A stretch of 64,000 nucleotides of DNA from Caenorhabditis elegans (taxonomy: Eukaryota; Nematoda; Chromadorea; Rhabditida; Rhabditidae): NCBI RefSeq assembly GCF_000002985.6, contig NC_003282.8, positions 11,594,001 through 11,658,000 of the forward strand, in the 5' to 3' direction. Below are positions 54,786 through 64,000 of this stretch, in pieces (within the stretch, counting starts at the first letter, position 1; the number at the start of each line of letters is the position of its first letter). The position numbers and the translations under genes are program-made. The notes beneath the pieces are model-generated. The model did no database searches, had not been told where the DNA came from, and was given only the letters and a program-made list of their open reading frames with translations.

Positions 54786-56914
54786 TTTTCGTGTTTTTTT
54801 CCAAAAAAAAAGTACAAATAAATTGAAATAAGCGCTAAATAATTCCTGAATCAGAGACCAGTAAGTTGCGAAGAACTAAGAGTTTAGAAATATAGGTGAG
54901 GAGGCGGTGTCTAGCTGTTTGAGGTACTTGATATTGAATGTTGATATTGATACGTACTGATCAGATAGATAAGGTAAATAGAAATTGACTTATAATGAGA
55001 ATGTGGAAAAGAAAGATAAAAAGGATAAATTTTCAGATAGGACCGAGTCAAAATGACTCAACCAGCAACATTTTTGAGGAAGAGAAAGGTATCAATGAGA
55101 ATGTGGAGACTCCGCCTTGTCTATAGGACGCCTGTTTTCTTTTTCCATGGCTCTCTCCGAATGGCACATGATCTCTGTGAGGGAGAACCCTTCAAGTCAG
55201 AATCACTCTACTTTTCACAATCTTTGTGTTTTCTTTCATCTTCTTCTTATTTTTCTGCTTCAGGCTCCGTGCTGCTCCTTCCAAATTGATAGATTTGATG
55301 ATATCCAGTGATAAAAAAGAAACAGAGGTCACTTTTGATCGAGCCAACCATGAAGGAAACGAACAAACAAAAATGTGTTATCAAAGAAAGAGATATCGTG
55401 GTTTTCGATTGGATTTTATCAAACCACCGCTCTGCCATACTTCGATATCGAAACGTCAAAGTGTGCAGGAGATTTGTGCGAGCACACGTTCAAGTCATAT
55501 GGCTCTTTTGCTCCGAGAGCAGGAAGACCGCTTGACACCGGATAGCTTTTCCTACATGTACACAGTGTCACTGAAAAGTGTATCAGTGATAACTGATTGG
55601 AGAAAATGAAACGTTTGAGGAATGATACTAACATGAACGTTATCGTATCTTTGAACTCTCTGAAATGAGATTTTAAAAAAATTATTGCAGAAAAATGCAA
55701 AAGTAATAAAGGAAGTTTCTGAAAACACAAAATCTAGGAATTACCTAGTTGCAAAAGTCAAGCGATTTTCGCCTAAAAACACGATACCCGGTCTCGCCAC
55801 GAACAAATTATTTTAAACTCAAATCTGCTATGAAAGGTGTGCTCCTTTGAGTAGTAAGTACAGTAACCAACTTCCCGTTATTTCCTGTTCTTTATTATTG
55901 TTTTCTAGTGTTTAAATTTAGATTCTCAAGAAAAATGTTCTAATAAGAGAATATTGCAAAATAACAGGCAAAGGATTACTGTACTATTTAAAAGCGCACA
56001 CCTTTTTGCGACTTGGATTTAAAAAAATTCGTGGCGAGAGCCGGTACTGTGGATATTTTCACTAAGGATCGTATAATATGCAACTGGTGCGATTACTCTG
56101 GAATCTAGACCCAAAAAAACTGAAAATACCGATCACTGGAAATCTTGAAAAAGCTGGAAGACGACGATAGGCATGCACATAGGCCTGAAGATATGCCTAC
56201 TTACGGTTGAAGTCTAATTGCACAAAATGTTCAAATTTTCAACTGTTGTTCATAATATTTCACTTGTTGTTTGAAACATTGAGCTTGTTTTTTCATACTC
56301 AGATATCATGAACATTCTCGTGATAGAACAACAAGCTCAGCTGTGAAAGATCAGTGAACTCTGATCAGTCAGTTTCTGAAAACCCTATTGTGCATATTTC
56401 AGTTTCAGATTTTACTTGGATTCTTGAATTGCCTACTCTAGATTTCGCATGACGGATGCATTTCCTTTGCATATGAATGTAAAGTTGTTAACCTCCATAT
56501 GATATGTCATGCAAAATGTCATTTTCTATGTTATTTTTCTTCAATCCATGAACCCAGAGAAACTTGGTATCATCTTGATTTCTCCCGCCCGTTTGACACG
56601 CCGCCATCTGCTCCTGCTGCTCTTTGCCGTTTGGCACGCCATTAAACCAACGACTCGATTCGACGTTCTGAAACGATGAGAGGAAATGGTGAAGGAGAAC
56701 AGAATGATGATCTTAAGATCAGAGCTTGAGACGAATTCATCCGGGATTTCAAGGGAAGAGAAAAAAAAAACAAAAACAGCAAGTAGGAAAGAAAATGGCT
56801 ATCACGTACATAGAAAATGCAATAAAAGTTGTGTTATAACAAAAATCATCAAACCAAGAAATAGAAAAAAAATCTAAATATTTCCTAAAAAATTAAAGCT
56901 ATGGGGAATCAAGT
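54786..56914. other. 2.1 kb region with inverted dispersed repeats
   Basis: The left end holds the promoter of the small membrane-protein gene. At 55226-55609 a 127-codon plus-strand frame lacks splice or homology support. At 55770-55872 and 55975-56060 two related blocks face each other (CCCGGTCTCGCCACGAA and TTCGTGGCGAGAGCCGG, each beside a GTGTGC and a CAGTA motif), like the ends of a transposon-derived repeat. A GCCTAC-type repeat follows at 56160-56205. GTTTGACACGCCGCC and GTTTGGCACGCC occur at 56590-56640. No RNA gene seen. Confidence 0.5.
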
Positions 56915-58019
56915 TTAATATTCAATTGGCGGATTTTTTCGAAGAATTTCCAGTGACGATCCTTTAGGAAGATCACCAACTTTCTCTCCCAATTGATACA
57001 TCCGTGTCTGAACTTCGTCAGTGATGATTTTTCGCATTTGTTCAGTGGTCAGTGACTTTGATAGAACTGTTTTCTTGAGATCAGACAGGAAAAATGGCTC
57101 TCCGATGTGAACTGTTACGGTCTGAAACGGAAAAAAATGAATAATTTCACTACGTTTTTTGCAGATTTTATATTTTTACGTCTAAATTTGATTATTGAAC
57201 TTGAAAAATCTTCCGACTTACATTTCCAAATTTAGGATAGTATGGAGGTTGTGTTGGCCAAACTTTTTCCATCTCTTTACACCATACAGGCAATATTACT
57301 GGATCGGTTTTAGCATCCATCACAAGCCTTCCAATTCCCCACTTGAATCGTAGTGGTTCACTTTCAAGAGTACACACTTTTCCTTCTGGAAAGATATGAA
57401 CCCATTTATTATCATTCAGCATATCCACACAGAAATCCATTCCTTTTTGATAAACTCCTTCTCCACGAACACACGGAACACAACGTCCTAATGAGAACAT
57501 TCTGAAAAATAAATATGCGACGATTAATTTGAAAAATTCAAGAGAAAAAACTCTTACGTTGTATGGAACTGTTTTGTGAAGCAAATGTTGTGAGCTGCGA
57601 GAGTGTATCTATTGCGATCTTTGTATCTCCAAAACTCACGGAATTTCAGAATACCTGAAAATAGAAATTAGGAATGCTATAATAAATCATTCGGCTTACA
57701 CCACATGAGCGGGTCGTCGATATTTGAGCGATGATTTGAGACTGTGATGAGTGGTTGATTCGGATTTTCCAAAATCTTGACGAATGTCTCTTTGTTGTGG
57801 CATATCAACTTATTGGATCCTAAAATGTATCGAATTTAATAATTTTAAACTTTAATTAAAAGACAAACCTCCAAGGAACATAAGTTTGGAAACTGAAGTG
57901 ACTAAACTCATTGTCATGTATGATTTTATACGGTACAGAAGTGACGGTTTTTTTGGAAAGGGCCATGCAAACCGGAAGCCTTGCACGTCATTTGTTTTAT
58001 CCCGCATTGTACCCGACAT
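56915..58019 (-). CDS. acl-3: Tafazzin-type phospholipid-lysophospholipid acyltransferase
   Basis: Five exons, 57869-58019, 57700-57819, 57558-57654, 57222-57501 and 56915-57121, give 284 residues, close to human tafazzin. The catalytic HX4D motif is [14 protein letters not shown]. The family sequences [21 protein letters not shown] and IFPEGKV follow, then [20 protein letters not shown]. The hydrophobic stretch [17 protein letters not shown] near the N-terminus would hold it to mitochondrial membranes. Tafazzin remodels cardiolipin acyl chains in mitochondria. It shares a 389-base divergent promoter with the NDUFB6-like complex I subunit, so two mitochondrial genes may be co-regulated. I recall ZK809.2 = acl-3. 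Confidence 0.93.
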
Positions 58020-58408
58020 CGTGCTGAAATACTTTTAAAGTTTAGAAAAATCTTTCGAATGGAATAATAAAGTGTTAGAGAACGTGGAAACTATATTAAT
58101 TTTAATCAGAACAATGCAAGAAAAAAGAAAGAGAAAAGTGCGCCGCGCGCTTGCACCTCGAAACTCCGCCTTCTTTTGCAAGCCGCAACGGGCTTTTTAA
58201 TAAATGGCAGATCTAAATTTAACTGCAAAATAGTTTGTTTTATTCAAATTTGCTAAAATTTTATTGATTTCGTATGTAATTTATGTTAAATTGTTATATT
58301 TCGTTGTCATGTATCATGTTTTTTGTGTGCCCGTTCATTATTATCGATTTTTACTCAGTTTATATTTAAGCAGTCTCACAAATTCATAAAAACGAATTTC
58401 AGGCTCAA
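58020..58408. promoter_or_regulatory. Divergent promoter of acl-3 and the NDUFB6-like gene, with a duplicated GC-rich block
   Basis: At 58137-58195 there is GTGCGCCGCGCGCTTGCA, then CTCCGCC and TTTTGCAAGCCGC. The whole stretch of about 58095-58380 reappears in diverged form at about 62294-62575 upstream of the coiled-coil gene. CTCCGCC and GCGC boxes are typical of ubiquitously expressed worm promoters. An acceptor TTTCAG at 58397-58402 lies 6 bases before the NDUFB6-like ATG. Confidence 0.7.
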
Positions 58409-59313
58409 ATGGGTAACCAGTATGTGAAACCAGAACGCACGGGCAATTCCCCTTATACCCGGTCCGGAGTTCCACCACCGGCGCTTGTCAAGACTGGTGA
58501 CAAGCCTCTTCACAGGTAATTCTTTTAGATTCTGTTCAACAAATTCTATTCAACACAAAAAAATTCAGAGTGAATGACCGCATGTCTCTCGAGCTCCACA
58601 TGGCCGATGAGCGTGTTCGTGCCGCTGGTTTGAGCCCAGCCGAAAGAGAATGGAGAAAGAAGTGGGTTCATGTGAGTTTTTACATTTTTTGTCAATTGTT
58701 AATACTAAAATGTTTATGTTTAGGACCAGCACCTTCACGCTGACGAGCCAGTCGTTGTCGATGCCGTTCATCGTCAGTTGAACCCAATCAGAACCGCTTA
58801 CAGACTTCCATGGGACAAGTTCTATCTTCATTACCTCAAGGTGAGATATATTTTCTTTAAAAAAATCAATTTTTTAATTTGAATTTCTCATTTATTGCAT
58901 TTCAGCCAACATTCGGAGTTTACTATGGAACCGCTATCAGAGTTACAGCTCCAAAATTGCTCATGGCTTTCGTCGTTGTGCAGACTGCCTATTATTATTG
59001 GAAATACGAAGTCAAGGTATTCAATTTTTTGAATTTTATATTAATTTCACGAACCATTATCTTTTCAAGGACTGGACACATTTGAGAGGACTTGAATCGA
59101 TGCCACAAAAAGAAGTTATTGCTAGTGCTCCAGCAATTGAAGAGAAATTCCCTGGACTCATGGATAAGGGACTCGCCAACCCATCCAAGGATGACTACTA
59201 CACGTGAGTTAAACAATAATTTGTGGAATATTGGAAAATTGAAACTTTTCAGACCAACATTTAATAAGCGTACTGCTTACCTCGATGTTGGAGAGACAAA
59301 ACGACCGTGGTAA
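58409..59313 (+). CDS. NDUFB6-like mitochondrial complex I subunit
   Basis: Six exons, 58409-58515, 58569-58671, 58724-58840, 58906-59016, 59070-59203 and 59253-59313, give 210 residues. The block ERVRAAGLSPAEREWRKKWV followed by DQHLHADEPV matches the NDUFB6/B17 family (R-R-x-W-L/V-x-D-Q-x-L...EPV). A single transmembrane helix follows (APKLLMAFVVVQTAYYYWKY), in the family's position. Then come a short matrix or intermembrane-space tail and a C-terminus ending TKRPW. It is an accessory subunit of the membrane arm of NADH:ubiquinone oxidoreductase. The protein is longer than mammalian NDUFB6 (~128) at both ends. I recall ZK809.3. Family assignment good, not certain. Confidence 0.82.
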
Positions 59314-59701
59314 TCGAAAGGAAACGAGTGACAATCAGTCATTCGAATATGTACTTTTAGGGTGTTGTAGACGAATTTTTAAAGTTTTTTCTTTGTTTTT
59401 GACCCTACCGTAAATAAAAAATTTCATGAATGATTTATTTAACCAACTTTCTAGGTTTTATTCATAAAAAACAAGTTGAGATTATAAAAAAATAGGAGAA
59501 CAACGAGATGGTGCTGCGGAAATACCTGAAGAAGGAAAATAACAAAGAACAACAAAGTATTAAGAGGTATTTTAAGGAAAGAACACTAGTGGATAAAGAT
59601 ACTACAGAGGAAACCTTGAAGGTTATGAAAGAATTTACGTTAGGGAATTAATATTGCTAATGATGAGGTTGATGGGAATAAAATAAGGAGGAATAAGAAG
59701 T
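59314..59701. other. Tail-to-tail region between the NDUFB6-like gene and ent-1
   Basis: Plus-strand AATAAA at 59414-59419 suits the NDUFB6-like transcript. ATTTTATTCC near 59680 on the other strand gives a minus-strand AATAAA candidate for ent-1 close to its stop. No gene seen. Confidence 0.5.
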
Positions 59702-61464
59702 TTAGGCCGTGACGACCATCTTGATGACCATTGTGAAGATCAGACCAGAGACAATTCCAGAGATGAGGAAGAATCCGGCCATCATTCCAGCGACCTGAGC
59801 CTTCGATGGATCAACAGTCTTCGAGGTGTACATCATGGCGAGTCCCGAGAAATATCCACTTCCAAAGCTCATCGAGGCGGCGATAATGACGAAAAGCCAG
59901 GTGGATTCGAAAAAGACGGGAAGTGAACGGGTCTCAGGGAGATAGTTGCAGAAGATGAAGAATGGAATATAGAGGAGACGGAGGTAGACTGGAATCCAGA
60001 GCTTGTTCGGCGCAGGCTGAAATAAATATTGATATATTAGATTATTCTAATTTATTCAAGTTTACGGTATTCCTTCAATCAGATTTTGCCAAAATCTCAA
60101 AAAATAAAAACATACCCATTGCTTTCTTCCGGCGACAATTGATCCAATAAAAGCGAACACGTTGAATTGAAGGAATGTGGTCACATCCATGAAGTATTTT
60201 TCTGAAAATTCACGGTTATGTATTTCAAGAGAATTGATGAAAAACTGACGTGGCAATGGGAAATCGTAGACACCTCCTTTCTTCTCATCCTTAACATACA
60301 TCATGACTCCTGGGAAGATGGAAAGAGTAACGAAGAAGACCAAAAATACGTTGATGAGTTGTGGGAAGGCCTCCTTGAAAGTTGCGATGTAATTAGCCAC
60401 TTTTCCTTCGCTATCAACTGCTTCATCGTTTTTGTTTCGTTGTCTTTCGGCACGGGTACTGTAATACTGGTAGAAACGTTGTTTCTTGAGGATGTGGAAG
60501 GAGATAAAGCAGAAGACGAGTGTGATTAAAGCAATGGAGAAGTAGGCGAATGATCTGTCCAAGATGTTTCTGGTGACAGCTTTAGTCGACATACTGAGCA
60601 GGGTGACGAAGGTTCCACACAAATTGTTTCCAATGATCACAGCATTGGTGTACTTGAAAGGAAGCTCCGATGCAAGACCGAAGATACTGTTCTGGTATAC
60701 TCCATTTGCTCCATTCAATACAATAATTGTGATGATGGTGAGTGTGAAGAATCCGGTGAGCCCTGAAAACGTCTGGGTTTATAAAAATAATAGAAAGGGA
60801 TGATGACTTACATGTGGAGGTTTCGACGTAGATGAACATCATTGTAGTGATCACACAAACAGCTACAATTGAGAGTCCGACAGTGATGCGACTAGCAAGT
60901 CCTCCCCTGAAAGTTTACATTTTATTTAGAACTTAACGAAACATTGAACTGCAAGAATTTATCTTTTAGAAAAAAGTTGCTCACTTGACGACAATGAAGA
61001 TGTTGAGAAGATTGAGAAGAAGGTTCGGGACTTGAGAAGCGATCGTTTGGAAGCTTTGGAAGTTGGATGAGTAGACAGTTGGATATCCAGTAACTACTCC
61101 GGTGTCCATGTCGATTGTTGAGTTGGCGAGCATTTTGTATGATTCGAAATACTGCAAATAATGATTATAAGCGAATTTTTTACAATTTAATACATTTTCT
61201 AGATAATTTCTATTAGCTCACATTCCTAAAAAATGGTTTCCATGCTTTGAAATAGGCTTTTAAAATATCGGTGATCTTTTTTGTTGGTATTTCAAAACTC
61301 ACATCATAGGAGATCGTAATAAGCATGTTCCATGGCATAAGAGTTCCGATTCCATGGAGCAAGATAATGTAGAAAACAAGATTTCCCTTGTCCTCTGGCT
61401 CCGGGGATTCTTCCTCGACTTTCTTTGTTTTGTTTAACGGCTGTAGCTCCACTGCCGACGACAT
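59702..61464 (-). CDS. ent-1: Equilibrative nucleoside transporter (SLC29 family)
   Basis: Six exons, 61222-61464, 60985-61151, 60812-60906, 60250-60762, 60116-60201 and 59702-60016, give 472 residues. The N-terminus is cytosolic and acidic. TM1 carries the ENT hallmark LLHGIGTLMPWNMLIT. Further helices include QVPNLLLNLLNIFIVVK, TLTIIVLNGANGVYQNSIFG (TM4 motif) and VFLVFFVTLSIFPGV. The C-terminal pair begins KYFMDVTTFLQFNVFAFIGS and ends with FGSGYFSGLAMMY. Between TM6 and TM7 there is a charged loop (AERQRNKNDEAVDSEGK), as in the family. It carries nucleosides, and often nucleoside drugs, down their gradient. A CAG acceptor six bases before the ATG suggests trans-splicing or a 5' UTR intron. 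I recall ZK809.4 = ent-1. Confidence 0.94.
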
Positions 61465-62756
61465 AGTACCCTGAAAAACATTTTGTAGGTTGAGACATAA
61501 ATAACGAGGCAAGAAAAGATGAGCATTTATAGGAATTTTTTCTTCAAAAAGAAAAAAAATCAGCAATTTTCAAGAAAAATGAGCAGAAGTAATTGTTCTA
61601 AAGTTTTTCCCAAAAAATTCGAAACGAGAATTGTCGAATTCAAAACAACAGGTGCAGTTAGATGTGCAGGTTATTACTGTAGCTGAATTTGAAAAAATCC
61701 ATAAGAAAAAACTTCATGGAAAAAAACTGAAGATGTTTTTTGACTTTGAACTCAAAAGAGAATAATCAATGAAAGTGAAAGACAATACTTGATAGTACGG
61801 CGATTGCCTCTCGTCAGCTATTTAGTAAGATAAGCTAAAAATTGAAAGGTATACTTCATTTCAATGAAACTTTTGTCTGCAAAAAAGCGACGTCAAAGCA
61901 TGTATTTGCAAACTGTTGTCGTGAAAGGGAAGCTAAAAAGTTAGCTTCAAGGTAAAAAAGTTTGACTTAATTGAAAGTTTGATGTGAAAACTGTTTCTTA
62001 GAGTAACAATTATTGGCGATAGTTATCAAATAATGCAAAGGAAGTGAAAATAAGATTTTTAAATTAATAAAATCCTGTTAAAAATTGAAAGAGCTCATTA
62101 AAGGCAACAACTTGGAAAAATATACTTTTTACAATCCTAGACTTCGTTTAAAGGTCGTAGAATTCTACAAGAGAACAGATTATGTTTCATATTTTACATA
62201 TTTTCTGAGTTATATCAAAATTTGTGTTATAACGTATCTGAAAATAAATGAAAAAGCCTCAAATAGTCCAATCAAACACGAAAAATTATTGCAATTTTAA
62301 TCCAGAACGATGCAAAAAATGAATGAGAAAAGTGCGCCGCGCGCTTGCATCTCCAAACTCCGCCTACTTTTGCAAGCCGCAGTGAGCTTTTTACTCCATG
62401 GCAACCTGAACCTGAATGGTAAATGAATAATTAGTTTTATTTATAGAAATCGCTGAGATTTTATTGTTTTTGTTTGTAATTCATATTTAAATGCTAACTT
62501 TTATTGTAATTATTCTTGTTTATATAATATAAGTGGATTTTATCGATTTTTGTTCAATTTGTGTCTAAGTTAGCTTTTAGATTTTTCTTTCTTCTAAAAC
62601 CTTATCGAAAATCCCACTTTATTGAATTTTTTCACTTCTTCATAACAATTTCCACTTCGGTGTCCATTTCTTCTCTTGAATCACGTTCACTATTTTCTCT
62701 TGATAGAATTTAAAAATCAAATTTATTTATTTGCAGATATCTTCAATAATGTAATA
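61465..62756. promoter_or_regulatory. Divergent upstream region of ent-1 and the coiled-coil gene, with the second GC-rich promoter copy
   Basis: AT-rich over most of its 1.3 kb. At 62325-62385 it carries GTGCGCCGCGCGCTTGCA, CTCCGCCTACTTTTGCAAGC, the diverged duplicate of the block at 58.1 kb. A TTGCAG acceptor at 62731-62736 precedes the ATG at 62757. The frame is open back to this acceptor, so an upstream coding exon cannot be excluded. Confidence 0.6.
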
Positions 62757-64000
62757 ATGGGGAGCAAGCAACAAATAGGAGTTTTAAAACGGGATGGAAT
62801 TGGAAAACAGTATTTTGACATGGAGAATATTTTGACAAGATCCCTCTACAGAGTGCTCAATAGTTCTGTAAGTGTGTTTCACATCTGAATTTTAGAAAAT
62901 CGATTCAATTTTTTTCAGACACAAGTTCCACCACATATTGTAACTAAAAGTCAAAATGTGGACAAAATGAGTTTTCCTGATCGAAAATCGGTAATATTTT
63001 TATTCGATTATTCAAAATTATAAAAATAAAATAATGTAGTTTCAGACAATCGCCGTAGCTCGACCAAATAATCATCAAATTGGAAACGCGAGTTCAGTCG
63101 ATATGGATATGCAAATGAGACTTCTTGCACAGGAAATATGTGGTCGGGTAGAGCGAAAATATGAAAGAAAACTAGAAGATGTTAGGGAAAGAGATCGGCG
63201 AGACACAGAGAGAAGATTAATTTCAATACGATCAGAGTATGAATCAAAATATCAACTTCAACTTGGAAAATTAGAAAAAGAGAAAAATCGATTGCTGGAT
63301 CAGGTTTGTTTATTAAAAAATTACATAGTTTGGTTCAAAATTAATATCTGATATTATTTACAGATTGCGGAAAGAGAACGGACCTTGGAGCATCGAATGG
63401 AAATGAGATCTGCTGAACGTGAACACGATCTTGTGGCAAAACAGAGAACCGTTGAGAATCGCGCAATCGAGCTGACTTTAAACAAAGAAAATTTCGAGAA
63501 GTGTCGTGACGAGTGGCAGCGGAAAATGGAGTTGGAAATGGAAGAGCTACGTTTGGAAAGAGAGCGGATCGAAGTAGCATCATTAAAAAGTACGGACAAG
63601 CGAAGATCCGATATGGCAATTGAGGCTGAGATTAGCATGTGGAAGAAGAGGACTGCTGAACTAGAACACGATGCAAATGAGACTAGGAAAAGAGTTGGAG
63701 AAATGATGGAAGATAATTTCCGATTGAAAAACCAAATAAGTTCCGTTGGACAGATCCAAAAAGAACTAGATGTTACTATGACATCTTTGAATGAAACTAG
63801 AGAAGAGCTCGCTGTGAGTAGAGTGGAAGTTCGAAGAACTGGGGATTATGATCAATTAAAAGAAGAAAATGATCAACTGAGAATTGAGGTGAGTGTTTCA
63901 TTTTTTGATTCTAAAAAATCAATTTTTACTTTTCCAGATTGAACTACTTCGCCAGAAAACCTCACAAAAGGTTAAAATTGCAGTTGAAGAAACAATAGCA
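62757..64000 (+). CDS. Coiled-coil protein, 3' truncated by the window
   Basis: Exons 62757-62867, 62919-62990, 63046-63303 and 63364-63888, and the start of one at 63938, remain in frame. After a short N-terminal part (MGSKQQIGVLKRDGIGKQYF), about 270 residues are almost continuous heptad-like Glu/Lys/Arg/Leu sequence (ERKYERKLEDVRERDRRDTE; RKMELEMEELRLERERIEV). This predicts a long parallel coiled coil. Such proteins are often centriolar, ciliary or cytoskeletal. A faint likeness to the coiled-coil part of OFD1 comes to mind, but coiled coils resemble one another, so I do not assign it. I believe this is ZK809.5. The promoter shares the GC-rich block of the acl-3/NDUFB6-like pair. Confidence 0.8.

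Noticed and set aside
55226-55609. 127-codon plus-strand frame
   Set aside because: Hydrophobic start looks like a signal peptide, but the rest is compositionally random and overlapping frames are equally open.
1-64000. tRNA, rRNA, snoRNA or microRNA genes
   Set aside because: Scanned by eye for B-box-like GGTTCGAATCC, rRNA motifs and C/D boxes in ribosomal-protein introns; none was convincing. A covariance-model search would be decisive.
1-64000. Telomere-like (TTAGGC)n tracts
   Set aside because: No tandem TTAGGC was seen, so the palindrome is not an internal telomere remnant by this criterion.

Overview
The window is nuclear DNA of a nematode and almost certainly Caenorhabditis elegans. 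The genes have many short exons, GT...TTTTCAG introns of about 45-60 bases and trans-splice-like acceptors just before start codons. Their order matches what I recall of chromosome IV (cosmid names F40F11, Y24F12A, F58B3, ZK809). Gene symbols come from memory combined with the protein read from the exons; none was checked against a database. Exon joins below were worked out by hand from splice sites and reading phase.

Left part (1-13.7 kb): the 3' portion of a BICRA/GLTSCR1-like chromatin gene (mig-38, +), ribosomal protein S11 (rps-11, +), a RagC/D-type GTPase (ragc-1, -), and a divergently placed TatD-like metal-dependent hydrolase (+).

Centre (13.67-25.21 kb): a very large palindrome. Two near-identical 2.9 kb arms face each other across a 5.7 kb spacer. 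The spacer holds about 200 copies of a 25-bp satellite, a 7-bp repeat, an approximately 18-bp repeat, and a short unique tail. Each arm carries a transcription-unit-like structure (TATA box, spliced GT-AG exons, repeated 46-nt introns) pointing inward. Only the right arm keeps the 3' end with an AATAAA; the left copy is cut off where the satellite begins. A possible 52-codon gene is split by the left boundary. This is the most unusual part of the window.

Immunity/secretion cluster (25.5-34 kb, all -): a secreted DSL/EGF protein (dsl-5-like) and three tandem GH25 lysozymes (lys-4, lys-5, lys-6). Lys-5 and lys-6 share an almost identical tract that includes intron sequence, and lys-4 and lys-5 share a promoter with a GATA site.

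Housekeeping block (34.8-46 kb): an ESF1-type ribosome-biogenesis factor and cytosolic methionyl-tRNA synthetase (mars-1), both -; then an IFRD-family gene and an SPF45/RBM17-like splicing factor, both + and close enough to be an operon.

Right part (46.3-64 kb): a transthyretin-like secreted protein (-), an inactive PTP-domain protein (+), peroxin PEX2 (prx-2, +), a 64-aa single-pass membrane protein (-), a tafazzin-type acyltransferase (acl-3, -) sharing a divergent promoter with an NDUFB6-like complex I subunit (+), an equilibrative nucleoside transporter (ent-1, -), and the 5' part of a coiled-coil gene (+) that runs off the window. Intergenic DNA here is rich in short dispersed repeats.
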